Assembly: GCF_002575655.3 (NCBI RefSeq)
Contig: NC_053037.3
Location: 251,195,135 to 251,259,134, forward strand
Reading direction: 5' to 3'
Length of the DNA: 64,000 nt
Source: Aegilops tauschii subsp. strangulata
Taxonomy: Eukaryota; Streptophyta; Magnoliopsida; Poales; Poaceae
Part shown: piece after piece, positions 35,546-47,081 of the stretch
Position numbering within the stretch: the stretch's first letter is position 1
Layout of the letters: every line of letters starts with the position of its first letter
Made by a program: the position numbers and the translations under genes
The notes under the pieces: model-generated
What the model saw: only the letters and a program-made list of their open reading frames with translations
Told to the model about the DNA's origin: nothing
The model's database searches: none

Positions 35546-36086
35546 AGTGTCGTATAGCACAATACATTTTTAAACTTTTTGGTAACTTGTTGCCAAAGGG
35601 GGAGAAAGTGTATAGATCATAGGCTTCGAGCGAGAGAGAGAGTGCCTCTTGCTTTTTGTTGGTTTCATTTCCTACTCTTGCTACTTTGGTCGTTTGGTTG
35701 TTTGATTCCTATGCTACAATTTGTGCTATGCTCGTGAGATACTTATGTGATCTTTGTTTGATCATATTATGCTAAATGTGTGCTTGCATGATTATATCCA
35801 TGAATGTTTGTGTATGATCGATTACTTGTTTCCTTGGTGATGAGTGCATGTTATTTAACTATTATCATTTTGAGCGCTCCACCAAGTTGTATGTGACATG
35901 GAAGAGTGCCCCATGATCCTAATCGATTGTGCATTTGCATTCAACGCAAATTTTAAATAATGCACAAATTTAGGGGAGCTCTTGCTTATCACATACTTCT
36001 CAAAGTGACAATGTATTTCATTCATATTATCATTTGTCGAAGCTTTGATCTATATGTTGTCATGAATTACCAAAAAAGGGGGAGAT
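35546..36086 (+). other. Non-coding 3' region of G with repeated polypurine tracts
   Basis: AAAGGGGGAGA occurs at 35595-35605 and at 36075-36085, the latter directly before the LTR. TTTAGGGGAGCTC near 35969 is a weaker copy. No coding sequence was seen. Confidence 0.65.
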
Positions 36087-36433
36087 TGAAAGTGCAACTA
36101 ATCCTCGGGTGGTCTTGGTAATTCATAACAACATATAGCTCATTGAACTAATATCCATTCAAGTTAAATATTTCAGAAAGTTCAACGATTGGCATGGCAT
36201 GGTTTAGAGATGTGGACCCCTCAAAATGCTAAGGATACATATCGGCAAAAGCTCAAGATTCTTCATTTATATTTTAGTGATCCAAGATCACATTGAGTCC
36301 ATAGGAAAGCCAATACTATTAAAAGGGATGAGGCGTTGCTTAATGGTCTACTTGCTCAAAGTGCCTAGTGATATTGCTCTAAAGCCCTCAACCACTTTCT
36401 CATTTCCAAATATGTCCAAAACTCAAAGTCAAA

Positions 36434-36820
36434 CTCGGCCCCACCGAACTGTTCTATCCGGTGCCACCGAGTTCATTTGACCTAGCCACTGCCAGAAACC
36501 CTAACACCTCGGTCACACCGATACGGATCTCGGTCTCACCGAGATGGCCTTGCAAACTCTCTGTTGCCTATTGCAATTATTTCAGTCTCACCGAAATGTG
36601 CAATCGGTCCCACCGAGTTTGTTTGACCAACTCTCTGTTTGCTCTTTGCTGAAATCGGTCTCATCGAGTTCAAGCAATCGGCTTCACCGAGATGAGGTTT
36701 TGCCCTAGCCCTAGCACATCCGGCCCACCGAGTTGTTCCAGTCGGTCCCACCGAGATTCATAAAATTCACATTTTGAACTAAATCGGTCTCACCGAGTTC
36801 TTCTATTCGGTCTGGGTGAG
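36434..36820 (+). repeat. Cluster of TCGGT-N-ACCGA palindromes in G LTR
   Basis: About a dozen copies of a motif like TCGGTCTCACCGAG, with variants such as TCGGTCCCACCGAG and CCGGTGCCACCGAG, occur at irregular spacing of 25 to 40 bp. Each can pair TCGGT with ACCGA around a 3- to 4-base centre. The cluster ends about 40 bp before the TATA box. Confidence 0.85.
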
Positions 36821-36861
36821 TTGTGTCAAATGTGTGTAACGGTTGGATTTTGTGTGAATGC

Positions 36862-36869
36862 TATATATA
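36862..36869 (+). promoter_or_regulatory. TATA box of G LTR
   Basis: TATATATA is followed by CCCCTCCACCCCC, directly downstream of the palindrome cluster. Confidence 0.65.
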
Positions 36870-37756
36870 CCCCTCCACCCCCTTTTCCATATGTGAGAGA
36901 GCCATCAGAACGTGCCTACACTTCCAGCCTACATTTTCTGAGAGAGAACTACCTACTCATGTGTTGAGATCAAGATATTCCAATCCAACCACAAGGATCT
37001 TGATTTCTAGTCTTCCCCAAGTTGCTTTCCACTCAAATTATCTTTCCACCATATCCAAATCTGTGAGAGAGAGTTGAGTGTTGGGGAGACTGTCATTTGA
37101 AGCACAAGAGCAAGGAGTTCATCATCAACACAATATCTATTACCTTTTGGAGAGTGGTTCTCCTAGATTGGTTAGGTGTCGCTTGGGAGCCTCCGACAAG
37201 ATTGTGGAGTTGAAACCAAGAAGTTTGTAAGGGCAAGGAGATCACCTACTTCATGAAGATCTACCCGAGTGAGGCAAGTCCGCCGTGGGCGATGGCCATG
37301 GTGGGATAGACAAGGTTGCTTCTTCGTGGACCCTTCGTGGGTGGAGCCCTCCGTGGACTCGCTCAACCGTTACCATTCATGGGTTGAAGTGTCCATCAAC
37401 GTGGCTGTATGATAGCACCACCTATCGAATCACGCCAAAAATCTCCGTGTCATCATTGCACTACTAGAAAAATGGCTATAGCTAATATGGACATTAATGG
37501 CGCACCAGATATAGGTACGCCATTATTAGTCACATTAGTGATGGCGCACCTGGTGTGTGGTGCGCCATTACTAGTTTTGAAAAAAAATAAAAAAATGTTA
37601 GCAGTGGCGCACCAGGGGATAGTGCGCCATTACTAAGTTGACATAGTAATGGCGCACCTTCACAAAGTGCGCCATTACTATGTGTATGACTAGGTCAAAC
37701 CTTGGTCAAACTTAGTAATGGCGCACTTTGCATAGGTGCGCCATTACTATGTCAAA

Positions 37757-37924
37757 CTTAGTAATGGCGCGCCTATACAAAGTGCGCCATTACTAACTTT
37801 GACCAAGGTTTGACCAAGTCAAACACATAGTAATGGCGCACTTAGTAATGGCGCGCCTATACAAAGTGCGCCATTACTAACTTTGACCAAGGTTTGACCA
37901 AGTCAAACACATAGTAATGGCGCA
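37757..37924 (+). repeat. 84-bp direct duplication in CACTA element
   Basis: Two copies starting CTTAGTAATGGCGCGCC at 37757 and 37841 follow each other directly. Each contains GCGCGCC...AGTGCGCCATTACTA, which can fold into a hairpin, and a TTTGACCAAGG/TTTGACCAAG pair. Confidence 0.85.
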
Positions 37925-38558
37925 CTTTGTGAAGGTGCGCCATTACTAAATGCACCCCCCTGGACCGCCTTTTCAGCATTAGAAAAAATAAAAGAAAATG
38001 ATGGAAATGTCAAAAAGATAAAAGAAAATAAGTTTCCCATGTGATATGTGGTCTAATTGTTGGGAAAAATTACAAATATGAATTTCGACTTTATTTGCAA
38101 AATCTCTCCGGAATTTAGTAAAATGGGTATAACTTTTGCATACGAACTCAGATTAAAAAGTTTTTTATATGAAAAATCATCTACTCAAAAAGTTACATCC
38201 GAGTTCAACCGGGGGAACCCCGTTGAAGATTTTTAGAATCCACAAAAACCTAACAAAATAAAAGATACGGGGCTTTTAAGATCTAGAGGGGGGAAATGGA
38301 AAAAAATTCAAACTTAGTAATGGCGCACCATTTGCTAGGTGCGCCACTAGTAACAGAAAAAATTGGTTTCAAATTTTTTTTGGAAAAAATGTTCAAAATA
38401 TGATACGTAATATGACCGGGAAGTTTGAAATATTTTTTCAAAATTTCATCACACTCATGAACATGAACAAAGTCCTAGACATCAACAAGGTTTAATAGGA
38501 TTGATATGATAGATATATCAACAAGTGCCTGTTAAGTGAGCTGGTGTTGGGGTTGGAT

Positions 38559-38622
38559 AGAACTGCGAAGTTAAGCGTGCTCGGGCTGGAGTAGTGTGAG
38601 GATGGGTGACCTTCCGGCAAGT
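38559..38622 (+). pseudogene. 5S rRNA-like fragment inside CACTA element
   Basis: About 64 bases match the second half of plant 5S rRNA from memory of its conserved blocks: CGAAGTTAAGCGTGCT (box A region), GAGTAGTGTGAGGATG and GATGGGTGACC (box C region). The 5' part and the terminal stem of 5S RNA are not recognisable. It is not a functional 5S gene. It may have been captured by the transposon. Confidence 0.75.
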
Positions 38623-39690
38623 TTAACCACAGAGTGCGATTTGACTTAAGATTAAGCCATAGTGACCCGAGATTAAGAAAAAAAAAATTGAAAAAATATT
38701 TTCTGAACAAATATTTGAAAAAAAATTGTTAGTAATGGCGCAGTAGATATGTGGTACGCCATTACTAAGTCAGATAGTAATGACGCACTATTGGACATAG
38801 TAATGGCGCACTATGTGGTGCGCCACTATTATCTGGTATACTAATGGCGCACCAGAGGTACGCCATTAGTATTTGTTACTAGTGGCGTGGTAATAGTGGC
38901 GCACCTATAGTGCGCCATTAATGGCAAAAATAGGTGCGCCACTAACATGCCTTTTTCTAGTAGTGTTGCGTTTGCACTCTCCAAAACCTTGCCTTTACCT
39001 TCATATGCAATGTTTTACTTTCTGTTGCTACACTTTTAGAATTGCATCTGTAGGTTGATTACTTGACTTGTGCTAATTGCTAAAATCTGCCCACGACTAA
39101 AATTGGGAAGAAGTTAGATTTTTATTTGGTCAAGTAGTCTAATCAACCCCCTCTAGACCTACTGATGAGGACATCAATACCATTGTTACACCCACAGCCC
39201 CTGCTGCTATACATACTGGACCAATTACTAGAGCTCGCGCACGCCAATTAAATTACCAGGTACTTTCGTTTCTTGGTAATGATTCTAATGTTCATGAGAA
39301 TATGATGCTGCCTAAATTGGATACATTTGTTTTGCTTACAAATGAAGGGCCTAGCTTTGAGAAGGATGAACATTGGAGCAAGAACAAGCATGGAGATGAT
39401 GGCATGCGCATGGGGAACAAGAACGGAGTTACAAGTGATGATTTCAAGACGTTGAAGCCACCATAATGCGTGCATGAAGCCTTGGACGAAATATACAAGA
39501 TGCTACTTCATAACTTTCGTCCAGAGGCTATTCTAGGTGCTGCGTCACCTTATTATTGAGCCAGGCCCATGTAATTTTGAAATACATAAGTATAGGCTGT
39601 TTTTAGAGTCCGTATGTGTGGGGAAACAAGAGATAGGGTTGGTTTCGGACCCCTTCCTCAAGGGCCACGAAATTCCCCCCTCTTCCTCCA

Positions 39691-39696
39691 TATATA
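39691..39696 (+). promoter_or_regulatory. TATA box of A5 5' LTR
   Basis: TATATA in CTTCCTCCATATATACAGCC, conserved in all family-A LTRs that retain this region. Transcription should start about 30 bases downstream. Confidence 0.7.
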
Positions 39697-39822
39697 CAGC
39701 CCTTAGGGCGTCGTTTAGACTTTGAGTTTTGTTTAGATTAAAAGTTTGCCATAGCTGCAACTTCGCGTACTTCGTTTGTGTTCAGCGACCAGACAAAGGC
39801 GTCACAGAACTCCACCTTGATC

Positions 39823-39828
39823 AATAAA
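39823..39828 (+). terminator. Polyadenylation signal in A5 LTR
   Basis: AATAAA in TTGATCAATAAAGCTTTC, about 130 bases after the TATA box, in the place where the R region of an LTR must carry it. The equivalent hexamer in the 3' LTR would end the transcript. It is conserved in family A and lost in family B. Confidence 0.6.
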
Positions 39829-40081
39829 GCTTTCATCTTATATTCGCAATATCCAGATTGCAATCTCCGTTTCTTGCTTGTTCTTCGTTTGCTCGCAGGA
39901 AACAGACCCTCGTGGTCAGGTTGATCGTGCTCCGGCGTGGTCGATAACCTCTCGGAGTTGGTTTAGCGATTGCTAAGGCGCGACGTCCTCGCACGTTCGT
40001 AGTCGGATCGTCAAAGTCGACTTCCACCAAAGCGATATCCATCATCTCATCAAAAGACGAGACACCTTTGCCTCTATCAAG

Positions 40082-40091
40082 TGGTATCAGA
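40082..40091 (+). other. Primer-binding site of A5
   Basis: TGGTATCAGA starts two bases after the LTR and matches initiator methionine tRNA. Confidence 0.8.
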
Positions 40092-41328
40092 TTTCCAGGT
40101 TGCTCGGTGAGATTTTACAGTTTTTAGTAGTTTAGATCGAGTCTGTTCTTCATACCTACAGTCCACGAAAAAGCCACAAAAAAAATTAGGGTTAGTTCAT
40201 CATATCCGAACCAATCTGAGCCTTTGCATAATCTTTTTAGGGTTTTTGCTTTGTTGAATTTGCGGTTGCATCGTCGTGTCAAGTTGCTGGTCTTAGAGTC
40301 TAGTCTTTTAGAGTTTCGAGTTCTGGTCATAAGTTGTCACGTCGCCGCCGCACCATCATCATCGCCTTGCCATCTACCACCATTGCTTATCCGCCACCGC
40401 TTTGAATCCGTATCCATATACCACCACCAATCCGTATCCATATACCACCACCGATCCGTATCCATATACCACTACCGCTACCATATACCACCACCGCTGC
40501 CATATCCTACCGCCATATATCCACCACCAATCCGAGTTCTTTTCATATTCGGTTGGTTTTAGAGATCCATATATTTTCCGTTTCGTGTTTCCTTGCCTGA
40601 GTAGGTCTCGAAAAAAAAAGAGTCTGGAGACCCCCGGGCAGTTTTTAGGCCAAAATTTCAGCAACCAAAAATATTTTTTCCCTATCCTATTTTTAGGCCC
40701 CGGGTAGTGTTTTGAGACACTCGCCATCATAGTGATTTTTTTGTCGCACTTTTTCGTCGTCGCTGCCCTGATTTCCGAAAAAAAATAGTCAAAAAAATTT
40801 GTGCCCATCCTGTCAGTTTGACCTGGGAAGAGTTTTGAGACACTCGCCCTTATAGTGATTTTTCGCAAAAAAAAAAGAGGAGCGCAAAAAAAAAAGAGCG
40901 CAAAAAAAAAAGAGCGAAAAAAAATTCCAGAGTGTGCTTTTCCCTTGTTTACGTGCAGCGCCGTGATTTTGTTAGTGTTCTAGGCTCGCGTCTCTAGCAC
41001 GGTCTAGCCTAGGACCAGCACAGTACCGTCGTTGAGCGTTTATTCAACTTTGCATCTCTGAATTGATTATTGCTTACCATTTTGCTACCATATTATAAGC
41101 CTTCCCAGCTCCACATAAGTCTACATCGTGCGTTTGACTCTCCCTGGTAATCGCTATATCCAAGCTTTGAGAGTTTTTGACTACAACGGTTGCCGATCAC
41201 CACCTGCTGCTGGGTAAGAACTGGTAAGAATTTGAGATTCGCTTGAAGGTTTTGTGACACACCACCATCACCACCACTTCTAGTAGTCTGCAGGATCATA
41301 TTCTTTTGTGTTTCTATTGCTGCTAACC
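40092..41328 (+). other. Untranslated leader of A5
   Basis: It has the same organisation as in A4: three 24-bp units with CCGTATCCATATACCACCA (40406-40480), two GAGACACTCGCC segments, A-rich runs near 40870-40925 and the CTAGGCT/AGCCTAG hairpin at 40980-41012. No gene was seen. Confidence 0.75.
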
Positions 41329-43288
41329 ATGGCAGGTTCACAAGCCGATGAGACTGATTGGGAGAACATGACGAACAAGGAGTTGCATGATAAATTTCAA
41401 CAAATGATGAGTGGCCAGGTGGGAGATGTGCTAAACAGATTTGAAGAGGCTATGGAGAAGATAGATGCCGTGGAGAAGTCGTTTGAGACAAAGCTGGATA
41501 ACAAGTTTACTGAATTACTCAAGCGTCTTCCCCAACCACCACCGGCTGCACATGTCGCACCTCTACAACAACAACAACCACATCTCCAACGCTGCCTTCC
41601 AAATCAAGTGGGACGGGCACAGCGCGTTCCAATTGAGATTGGTCAAAATTCGGGTGCTGCTGCACCTACTGTTGATGCTTCTTTGGCTCCTGCTCCTGCG
41701 GCGGCTGAGGAGGATGACGATTATGCGGGCGATTATGAGGATGAGGTTGATCAAAATCAGAACTACGTGCAGCCACCAGCACCACCACCAGCAGGTCGAC
41801 CTCAGGTATATATTCGCAACGGTAGGCCAGCACCACCACCTCAGGTACGAGATCATGACCATCTCCCTAAACTAAAATTGAATATTCCACCATTTGAGGG
41901 TAGATATGTTCCTGATATATATCTTACTTGGGAGTTAGAAACTGAACAACGATTTACATGTTTACAATATCCTGAGGAGAGACGTGTTCCTGCTGCTGTT
42001 TGTGCTTTCACTAGCTTTGCATGTGTTTGGTGGTCTGAACATTGTAGATTATATCCTGTTCCAGCTACTTGGGCTGCTTTGAAAACTGCTATGCGTACTC
42101 GTTGGGTTCCACCATATTATCAACGTGAATTACTTCAAAAATTGCAGCGTTTAAGACAAGGGAAAAATTCTGTAGAAGAATATTATCAGGAATTACAAAC
42201 TGGCATGATTAGATGTGGTATTGTTGAGGAGAATGAAGCTATGCTTGCACGTTTTATGGGTGGATTAAATAAAGAGATTCAGACCATTCTAGAGTATAAG
42301 GATTATAATAATATCACTCGTTTATTCCATCTTGCTTAAAGCTGAACGTGAAGTGCAGGATCGACAGCCATTGGCGCGAACTAACTTTTCTGCAGGTCGA
42401 CCTTCATCATGGACACCGCGTGCATCTTCTACTTCCACTTCACCATCACCTCCATCAGGTGCCACCTCCAGCCGTGATACAAGAAAGCAGGCAAACCCAC
42501 CACTCTCTGCCAAGAGCACACCTGCCGGGCCTGCGCAGAGCTCTTCTTCTTCCATGGCATCGACAGGGCACACAAGTGATATTATTTGTCGTCGTTGTAA
42601 GGGAAGAGGACATTTTGCGAGAGAATGCAAATCTCAGCGTGTCATGATTGCTACTGAGGATGGTGGGTATGAGTCCGCTAGTGACTATGAAGAGGAGACT
42701 TTGGCTCTTATTACACGTGAAGAACATGGTGGAGATGATTCTGAAAATGAGACGCAATACATGGCTCCTGAAGACGCTGACAGGTATGAATGCTTAGTTG
42801 CTCAACGTGTTTTGAGTGTGCAGGTCACACAAGCAGAGCAAAATCAGAGGCATAATTTGTTCCATACAAAGGGAGTTGTGAAGGAACGTTCTGTTCGCGT
42901 CATCATAGATGGAGGGAGCTGTAACAACTTGGCTAGCATGGAGATGGTGGAGAAGCTATCTCTCACCACAAGACCACATCCACATCCTTACTACATCCAA
43001 TGGTTCAACAACAGCGGCAAGGTTAAGGTAACACGTACTGTTCGTGTGCATTTTAGTATCTCTACATATGCTGATTATGTTGATTGTGATGTGGTACCCA
43101 TGCAAGCATGTTCCTTATTACTAGGTAGACCATGGCAATTTGATAAAAATTCTGTACACCATGGTAGAAACAATCAGTATACTCTTGTTCATAAGGATAA
43201 AAATATTACTTTGCTTCCTATGACTCCTGATTCCATTTTGAAAGATGACATTAATAGAGCTAATAAAGCAAAACAGGAGAAAAATTAG
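41329..43288 (+). pseudogene. gag: A5 gag and protease, one frameshift and one stop
   Basis: Translation would start at the ATG at 41329 (ACCATGGCAGG). Gag runs through a coiled-coil-like N-terminus, a proline-rich linker, an acidic stretch (AEEDDDYAGDYEDE), the capsid core (VWWSEHCRLYP, EEYYQELQTGM, FMGGLNKEIQT), the zinc knuckle CRRCKGRGHFAREC (42587-42628) and protease IIDGGSCNN (Asp codon 42908). A 2-bp deletion near 42337 compared with A4 shifts the frame after the capsid. TAG at 43286-43288 (AAG in A2 and A4) separates protease from RT. Confidence 0.92.
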
Positions 43289-43303
43289 AGTGAAAATCAG
43301 TTT

Positions 43304-46300
43304 GTGGCAAAGGAATTTGAGCAACAAATGAAACCTAATAATAAACCATCTAGTGTTGTTTCTGAAATTAAATTGAAAAGTGCATGTTTACTTGCCACAA
43401 AATCTGATATTGATGAACTAGATTTCAGCAAATCTGTTTGCTATGCTTTTGTGTGCAAAGAGGCATTATTTTCATTCGAGGACGTGCCTTCCTCTTTGCC
43501 CCCTGCTGTCACTAACATTTTGCAGGAGTTCGCTGACGTCTTCCCACAAGACGTGCCACCGGGATTACCACCTATTCGAGGGATTGAGCATCAAATTGAC
43601 TTAATTCCCGGTGCATCGCTACCCAACCGTGCACCATACCGTACCAATCCAGAGGAGACGAAGGAGATTATGCGTCAAGTACAGGAGCTGCTCGACAAAG
43701 GTTATATACGCGAATCTCTTAGTCCTTGTGCTGTTCCTATTATACTCGTGCCTAAAAAGGATGGTACGTCGCGTATGTGTGTTGATTGTAGAGGCATTAA
43801 TAATATTACTATTCGTTATCGTCATCCTATTCCTAGGCTAGATGATATGCTTGATGAATTGAGTGGCTCTACAATATTCTCCAATGTTGATTTGCGTAGT
43901 GGATACCATCAAATTCGTATGAAATTGGGAGATGAATGGAAAACTGCATTTAAAACTAAGTTTGGTTTATATGAGTGGTTAGTCATGCCTTTTGGGTTAA
44001 CTAATGCACCTAGTACTTTCATGAGACTAATGAACGAAGTTTTACGTGCTTTCATTGGACGATTTGTGGTAGTCTATTTTGATGATATACTGATTTATAG
44101 CAAATCTTTGGAAGAACATTTGGAACATTTACGTGCTGTTTTTATTGCTCTACGTGATGCACGTTTGTTTGGTAACCTTGGGAAGTGCACCTTTTGCACC
44201 GACCGAGTATCTTTTCTTGGCTATGTTGTTACTCCACAGGGAATTGAAGTTGATAAAGCCAAGATTGAAGCTATTGAGAGTTGGCCGCAGCCCAAAACGG
44301 TCACACAAGTGCGGAGTTTTCTTGGACTCGCTGGTTTCTATAGGCGTTTTGTGAGAGATTTTAGCACCATTGCTGCACCTCTCAACGAGCTTACAAAGAA
44401 GGATGTGCCTTTTGTTTGGGGTACCGCACAGGAAGAAGCCTTCACGGTATTGAAAGATAAGTTGACACATGCTCCTTTACTCCAACTTCCTGATTTTAAT
44501 AAGACTTTTGAGCTTGAATGTGATGCTAGTGGCATTGGATTAGGAGGTGTGTTATTACAAGATGGCAAACTTGTTGCATACTTTTCTGAAAAATTGAGTG
44601 GGCCTAGTCTGAATTATTCTACTTATGATAAAGAACTATATGCTCTTGTTCGGACTTTAGAAACATGGCAACATTATTTATGGCCCAAAGAATTTGTTAT
44701 ACATTCTGATCATGAATCTTTGAAACATATTAAAAGTCAAGCTAAACTGAATCGTAGACATGCTAAATGGGTTGAATTCATTGAAACTTTCCCTTATGTC
44801 ATTAAACACAAGAAGGGTAAAGAAAATGTTATTGCTGATGCATTGTCTCGTCGCTATACTATGCTTTCACAACTTGACTTCAAAATATTTGGTTTGGAGA
44901 CCATCAAAGATCAATATGTGCATGATGCTGATTTTAAAGATGTATTGCAGAATTGTAAAGAAGGAAGAACCTGGAACAAGTTTGTCGTTAATGATGGATT
45001 TGTGTTCCGTGCTAACAAGCTATGCATTCCAGCTAGCTCTCTTCGTCTTTTGTTGTTGCAGGAGGCGCATGGAGGAGGATTAATGGGACACTTTGGCGTG
45101 AAGAAGACAGAGGACGTACTTGCTACACATTTCTTTTGGCCAAAGATGAGACGGGATGTTGAGCGTTTTGTTGCTCGCTGCACTACATGTCAAAAAGCTA
45201 AGTCACGACTCAATCCTCATGGTTTATATATGCCTTTGCCTGTACCTAGTGTTCCCTGGGAGGATATATCTATGGACTTTGTTTTAGGTTTACCTCGAAC
45301 AAAGAAGGGGAGGGATAGCATATTTTTGGTCATGGATAGATTCTCGAAAATGGCACACTTTATACCATGTCATAAAAGCGATGATGCTGTTAATGTTGCT
45401 GATTTGTTCTTTCGTGAAATTATTCGCTTGCATGGTGTGCCAAATACTATTGTTTTCGATCGTGATACTAAATTTCTTAGCCACTTTTGGAGATGTTTAT
45501 GGGCTAAGTTGGGGACTAAACTGCTTTTTAGTACTACTTGTCACCCCCAAACTGATGGACAAACTGAAGTAGTCAATAGAACATTGTCTACTATGCTTAG
45601 GGCTGTTTTGAAGAATAATAAGAAAATGTGGGAAGAATGCTTGCCTCATATTGAGTTTGCTTATAATCGTTCATTGCATTCTACTACTAAGATGTGCCCT
45701 TTTGAAATTGTGTATGGTTTCCTACCTCGTGCACCTATTGATTTGTTGCCTCTTCCATCTTCGGAGAAGGTTAATTTTGATGCTAAACAACGTGCTGAAT
45801 TGATCTTAAAAATGCATGAGTTAACTAAGGAAAACATTGAGCGTATGAATGCTAAATATAAACTTGCTGGAGATAAGGGTAGAAAACATGTTGTGTTTGC
45901 ACCTGGAGATCTTGTTTGGTTACATTTGCGTAAGGATAGATTTCCTGATTTGCGCAAATCAAAGCTAATGCCACGTGCTGATGGTCCTTTTAAGGTGTTA
46001 GAGAAAATAAATAATAATGCATATAAACTTGAGCTGCCTGCAGATTTTGGGGTTAGTCCCACTTTTAACATTGCAGATTTGAAGCCTTATTTGGGTGAGG
46101 AAGATGAGCTTCCGTCGAGGACGACTTCATTTCAAGAAGGGGAGGATGATGAGGACATCAATACCATTGTTACACCCACAGCCCCTGCTGCTATACATAC
46201 TGGACCAATTACTAGAGCTCGCGCACGCCAATTAAATTACCAGGTACTTTCGTTTCTTGGTAATGATTCTAATGTTCATGAGAATATGATGCTGCCTAAA

Positions 46301-46450
46301 TTGGATACATTTGTTTTGCTTACAAATGAAGGGCCTAGCTTTGAGAAGGATGAACATTGGAGCAAGAACAAGCATGGAGATGATGGCATGCGCATGGGGA
46401 ACAAGAACGGAGTTACAAGTGATGATTTCAAGACGTTGAAACCACCATAA
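43304..46450 (+). CDS. pol: A5 reverse transcriptase, RNase H, integrase and LTR-encoded tail
   Basis: This is the longest ORF of the window, 1048 codons, starting just after the in-frame stop. The true polyprotein would begin at gag. RT copies the [13 protein letters not shown] has catalytic Asp 196 and YFDD lies at 258-261. RNase H has [10 protein letters not shown] (Asp 407), YDKELYAL and HSDHESLK. Integrase has the HHCC zinc motif and the triad Asp 658, Asp 719 and Glu 755 (D-X35-E). [12 protein letters not shown] follows. Residues from about 949 on, with [15 protein letters not shown], are LTR-encoded. Two substitutions stand out against the other copies: Lys to Asn before the first RT Asp, and Ser to Phe before the second integrase Asp. 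Confidence 0.95.
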   Translation: MAKEFEQQMKPNNKPSSVVSEIKLKSACLLATKSDIDELDFSKSVCYAFVCKEALFSFEDVPSSLPPAVTNILQEFADVFPQDVPPGLPPIRGIEHQIDLIPGASLPNRAPYRTNPEETKEIMRQVQELLDKGYIRESLSPCAVPIILVPKKDGTSRMCVDCRGINNITIRYRHPIPRLDDMLDELSGSTIFSNVDLRSGYHQIRMKLGDEWKTAFKTKFGLYEWLVMPFGLTNAPSTFMRLMNEVLRAFIGRFVVVYFDDILIYSKSLEEHLEHLRAVFIALRDARLFGNLGKCTFCTDRVSFLGYVVTPQGIEVDKAKIEAIESWPQPKTVTQVRSFLGLAGFYRRFVRDFSTIAAPLNELTKKDVPFVWGTAQEEAFTVLKDKLTHAPLLQLPDFNKTFELECDASGIGLGGVLLQDGKLVAYFSEKLSGPSLNYSTYDKELYALVRTLETWQHYLWPKEFVIHSDHESLKHIKSQAKLNRRHAKWVEFIETFPYVIKHKKGKENVIADALSRRYTMLSQLDFKIFGLETIKDQYVHDADFKDVLQNCKEGRTWNKFVVNDGFVFRANKLCIPASSLRLLLLQEAHGGGLMGHFGVKKTEDVLATHFFWPKMRRDVERFVARCTTCQKAKSRLNPHGLYMPLPVPSVPWEDISMDFVLGLPRTKKGRDSIFLVMDRFSKMAHFIPCHKSDDAVNVADLFFREIIRLHGVPNTIVFDRDTKFLSHFWRCLWAKLGTKLLFSTTCHPQTDGQTEVVNRTLSTMLRAVLKNNKKMWEECLPHIEFAYNRSLHSTTKMCPFEIVYGFLPRAPIDLLPLPSSEKVNFDAKQRAELILKMHELTKENIERMNAKYKLAGDKGRKHVVFAPGDLVWLHLRKDRFPDLRKSKLMPRADGPFKVLEKINNNAYKLELPADFGVSPTFNIADLKPYLGEEDELPSRTTSFQEGEDDEDINTIVTPTAPAAIHTGPITRARARQLNYQVLSFLGNDSNVHENMMLPKLDTFVLLTNEGPSFEKDEHWSKNKHGDDGMRMGNKNGVTSDDFKTLKPP

Positions 46451-47063
46451 TGCGTGCATGAAGCCTTGGACGAAATATACAAGATGCTACTTCATAACTT
46501 TCGTCCAGAGGCTATTCTAGGTGCTGCGTCACCTTATTATTGGGCCAGGCCCATGTAATTTCGAAATACATAAGTATAGGCTGTTTTTAGAGTCCGTATG
46601 TGTGGGGAAACAAGAGATAGGGTTGGTTTCGGACCCCTTCCTCAAGGGCCACGAAATTCCCCCCTCTTCCTCCATATATACAGCCCTTAGGGCGTCGTTT
46701 AGACTTTGGGTTTTGTTTAGATTAAAAGTTCGCCATAGCTGCAACTTCGCGTACTTCGTTTGTGTTCAGCGACCAGACAAAGGCGTCACAGAACTCCACC
46801 TTGATCAATAAAGCTTTCATCTTATATTCGCAATATCCGGATTGCAATCTCAGTTTCTTGCTTGTTCTTCGTTTGCTCGCAGGAAACAGACCCTCGTGGT
46901 CAGGTTGATCGTGCTCCGGCGTGGTCGATAACCTCTCGGAGTTGGTTTAGCGATTGCTAAGGCGCGACGTCCTCGCACGTTCGTAGTCGGATCGTCAAAG
47001 TCGACTTCCACCAAAGCGATATCCATCATCTCATCGAAAGACGGGACACCTTTGCCTCTATCA
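46147..47063 (+). repeat. 3' LTR of A5
   Basis: 917 bp, starting after AAGAAGGGGAGGA and ending CTCTATCA, followed by CCTAC. TATA and AATAAA are at equivalent positions to those of the 5' LTR. Confidence 0.95.
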
Positions 47064-47081
47064 CCTACTTTCTATCCTACA

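Larger units (their letters stand above)
36087..37458 (+). repeat. 3' LTR of G, main part
   Basis: The LTR begins TGAAAGTGCAAC after the polypurine tract AAAAAAGGGGGAGAT. It continues on the other side of the CACTA element at 38969-39162 and, for 13 bases, beyond A5 at 47069-47081. It contains the palindrome cluster and a TATATATA box. No protein is encoded. Confidence 0.82.
37459..38965 (+). mobile_element. Non-autonomous CACTA element
   Basis: The 1507-bp element begins CACTACTAGAAAAA and ends TTTTTCTAGTAGTG, perfect inverted ends of CACTA type, between TTG duplications (37456-37458 and 38966-38968). Subterminal regions hold many copies of TAGTAATGGCGCAC in both orientations, the usual transposase-binding repeats of such elements. 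There is no transposase ORF. It would need an autonomous partner elsewhere. It is inserted into the G LTR. The strand is arbitrary. Confidence 0.95.
39163..40079 (+). repeat. 5' LTR of A5
   Basis: 917 bp, TGATGAGGACATC to CTCTATCA. The first 300 bases form an ORF without its own start because they repeat the end of pol. TATATA and AATAAA follow. ORFs of 60 to 75 codons on the opposite strand are by-products of this coding segment. Confidence 0.95.
39163..47063 (+). mobile_element. A5: best-preserved family-A Ty3/gypsy element
   Basis: 7901 bp, with two 917-bp LTRs and the duplication CCTAC (39158-39162 and 47064-47068), inserted near the end of the G LTR. All parts are present: LTR, primer site, leader, gag, protease, RT, RNase H, integrase, polypurine tract, LTR. 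I counted about nine differences between the LTRs by eye, fewer than in A4, so it is probably the younger insertion. A 2-bp deletion and one stop disable it. Confidence 0.96.
34582..47081 (+). mobile_element. G: unclassified LTR retrotransposon, 3' part (hosts CACTA and A5)
   Basis: This is a plus-strand element with a damaged ORF (34582-35545), a non-coding stretch with repeated polypurine tracts and a 3' LTR starting TGAAAGTGCAAC at 36087. The LTR is split by the CACTA element and by A5, and ends TTTCTATCCTACA at 47081. Without the insertions the LTR is about 1.6 kb. No protease, RT or integrase is visible, so the superfamily cannot be decided. It may be non-autonomous. AGTGG (47082-47086) is the expected right duplication. 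Confidence 0.75.

Noticed and set aside
36434..36820. CRISPR-like array of short palindromic repeats
   Set aside because: Motifs are imperfect and irregularly spaced within an LTR of a plant genome, with no cas genes.
37480..37960. Hairpin array as an independent MITE or satellite
   Set aside because: It lies wholly inside a CACTA element with perfect ends and a TTG duplication, which explains it.
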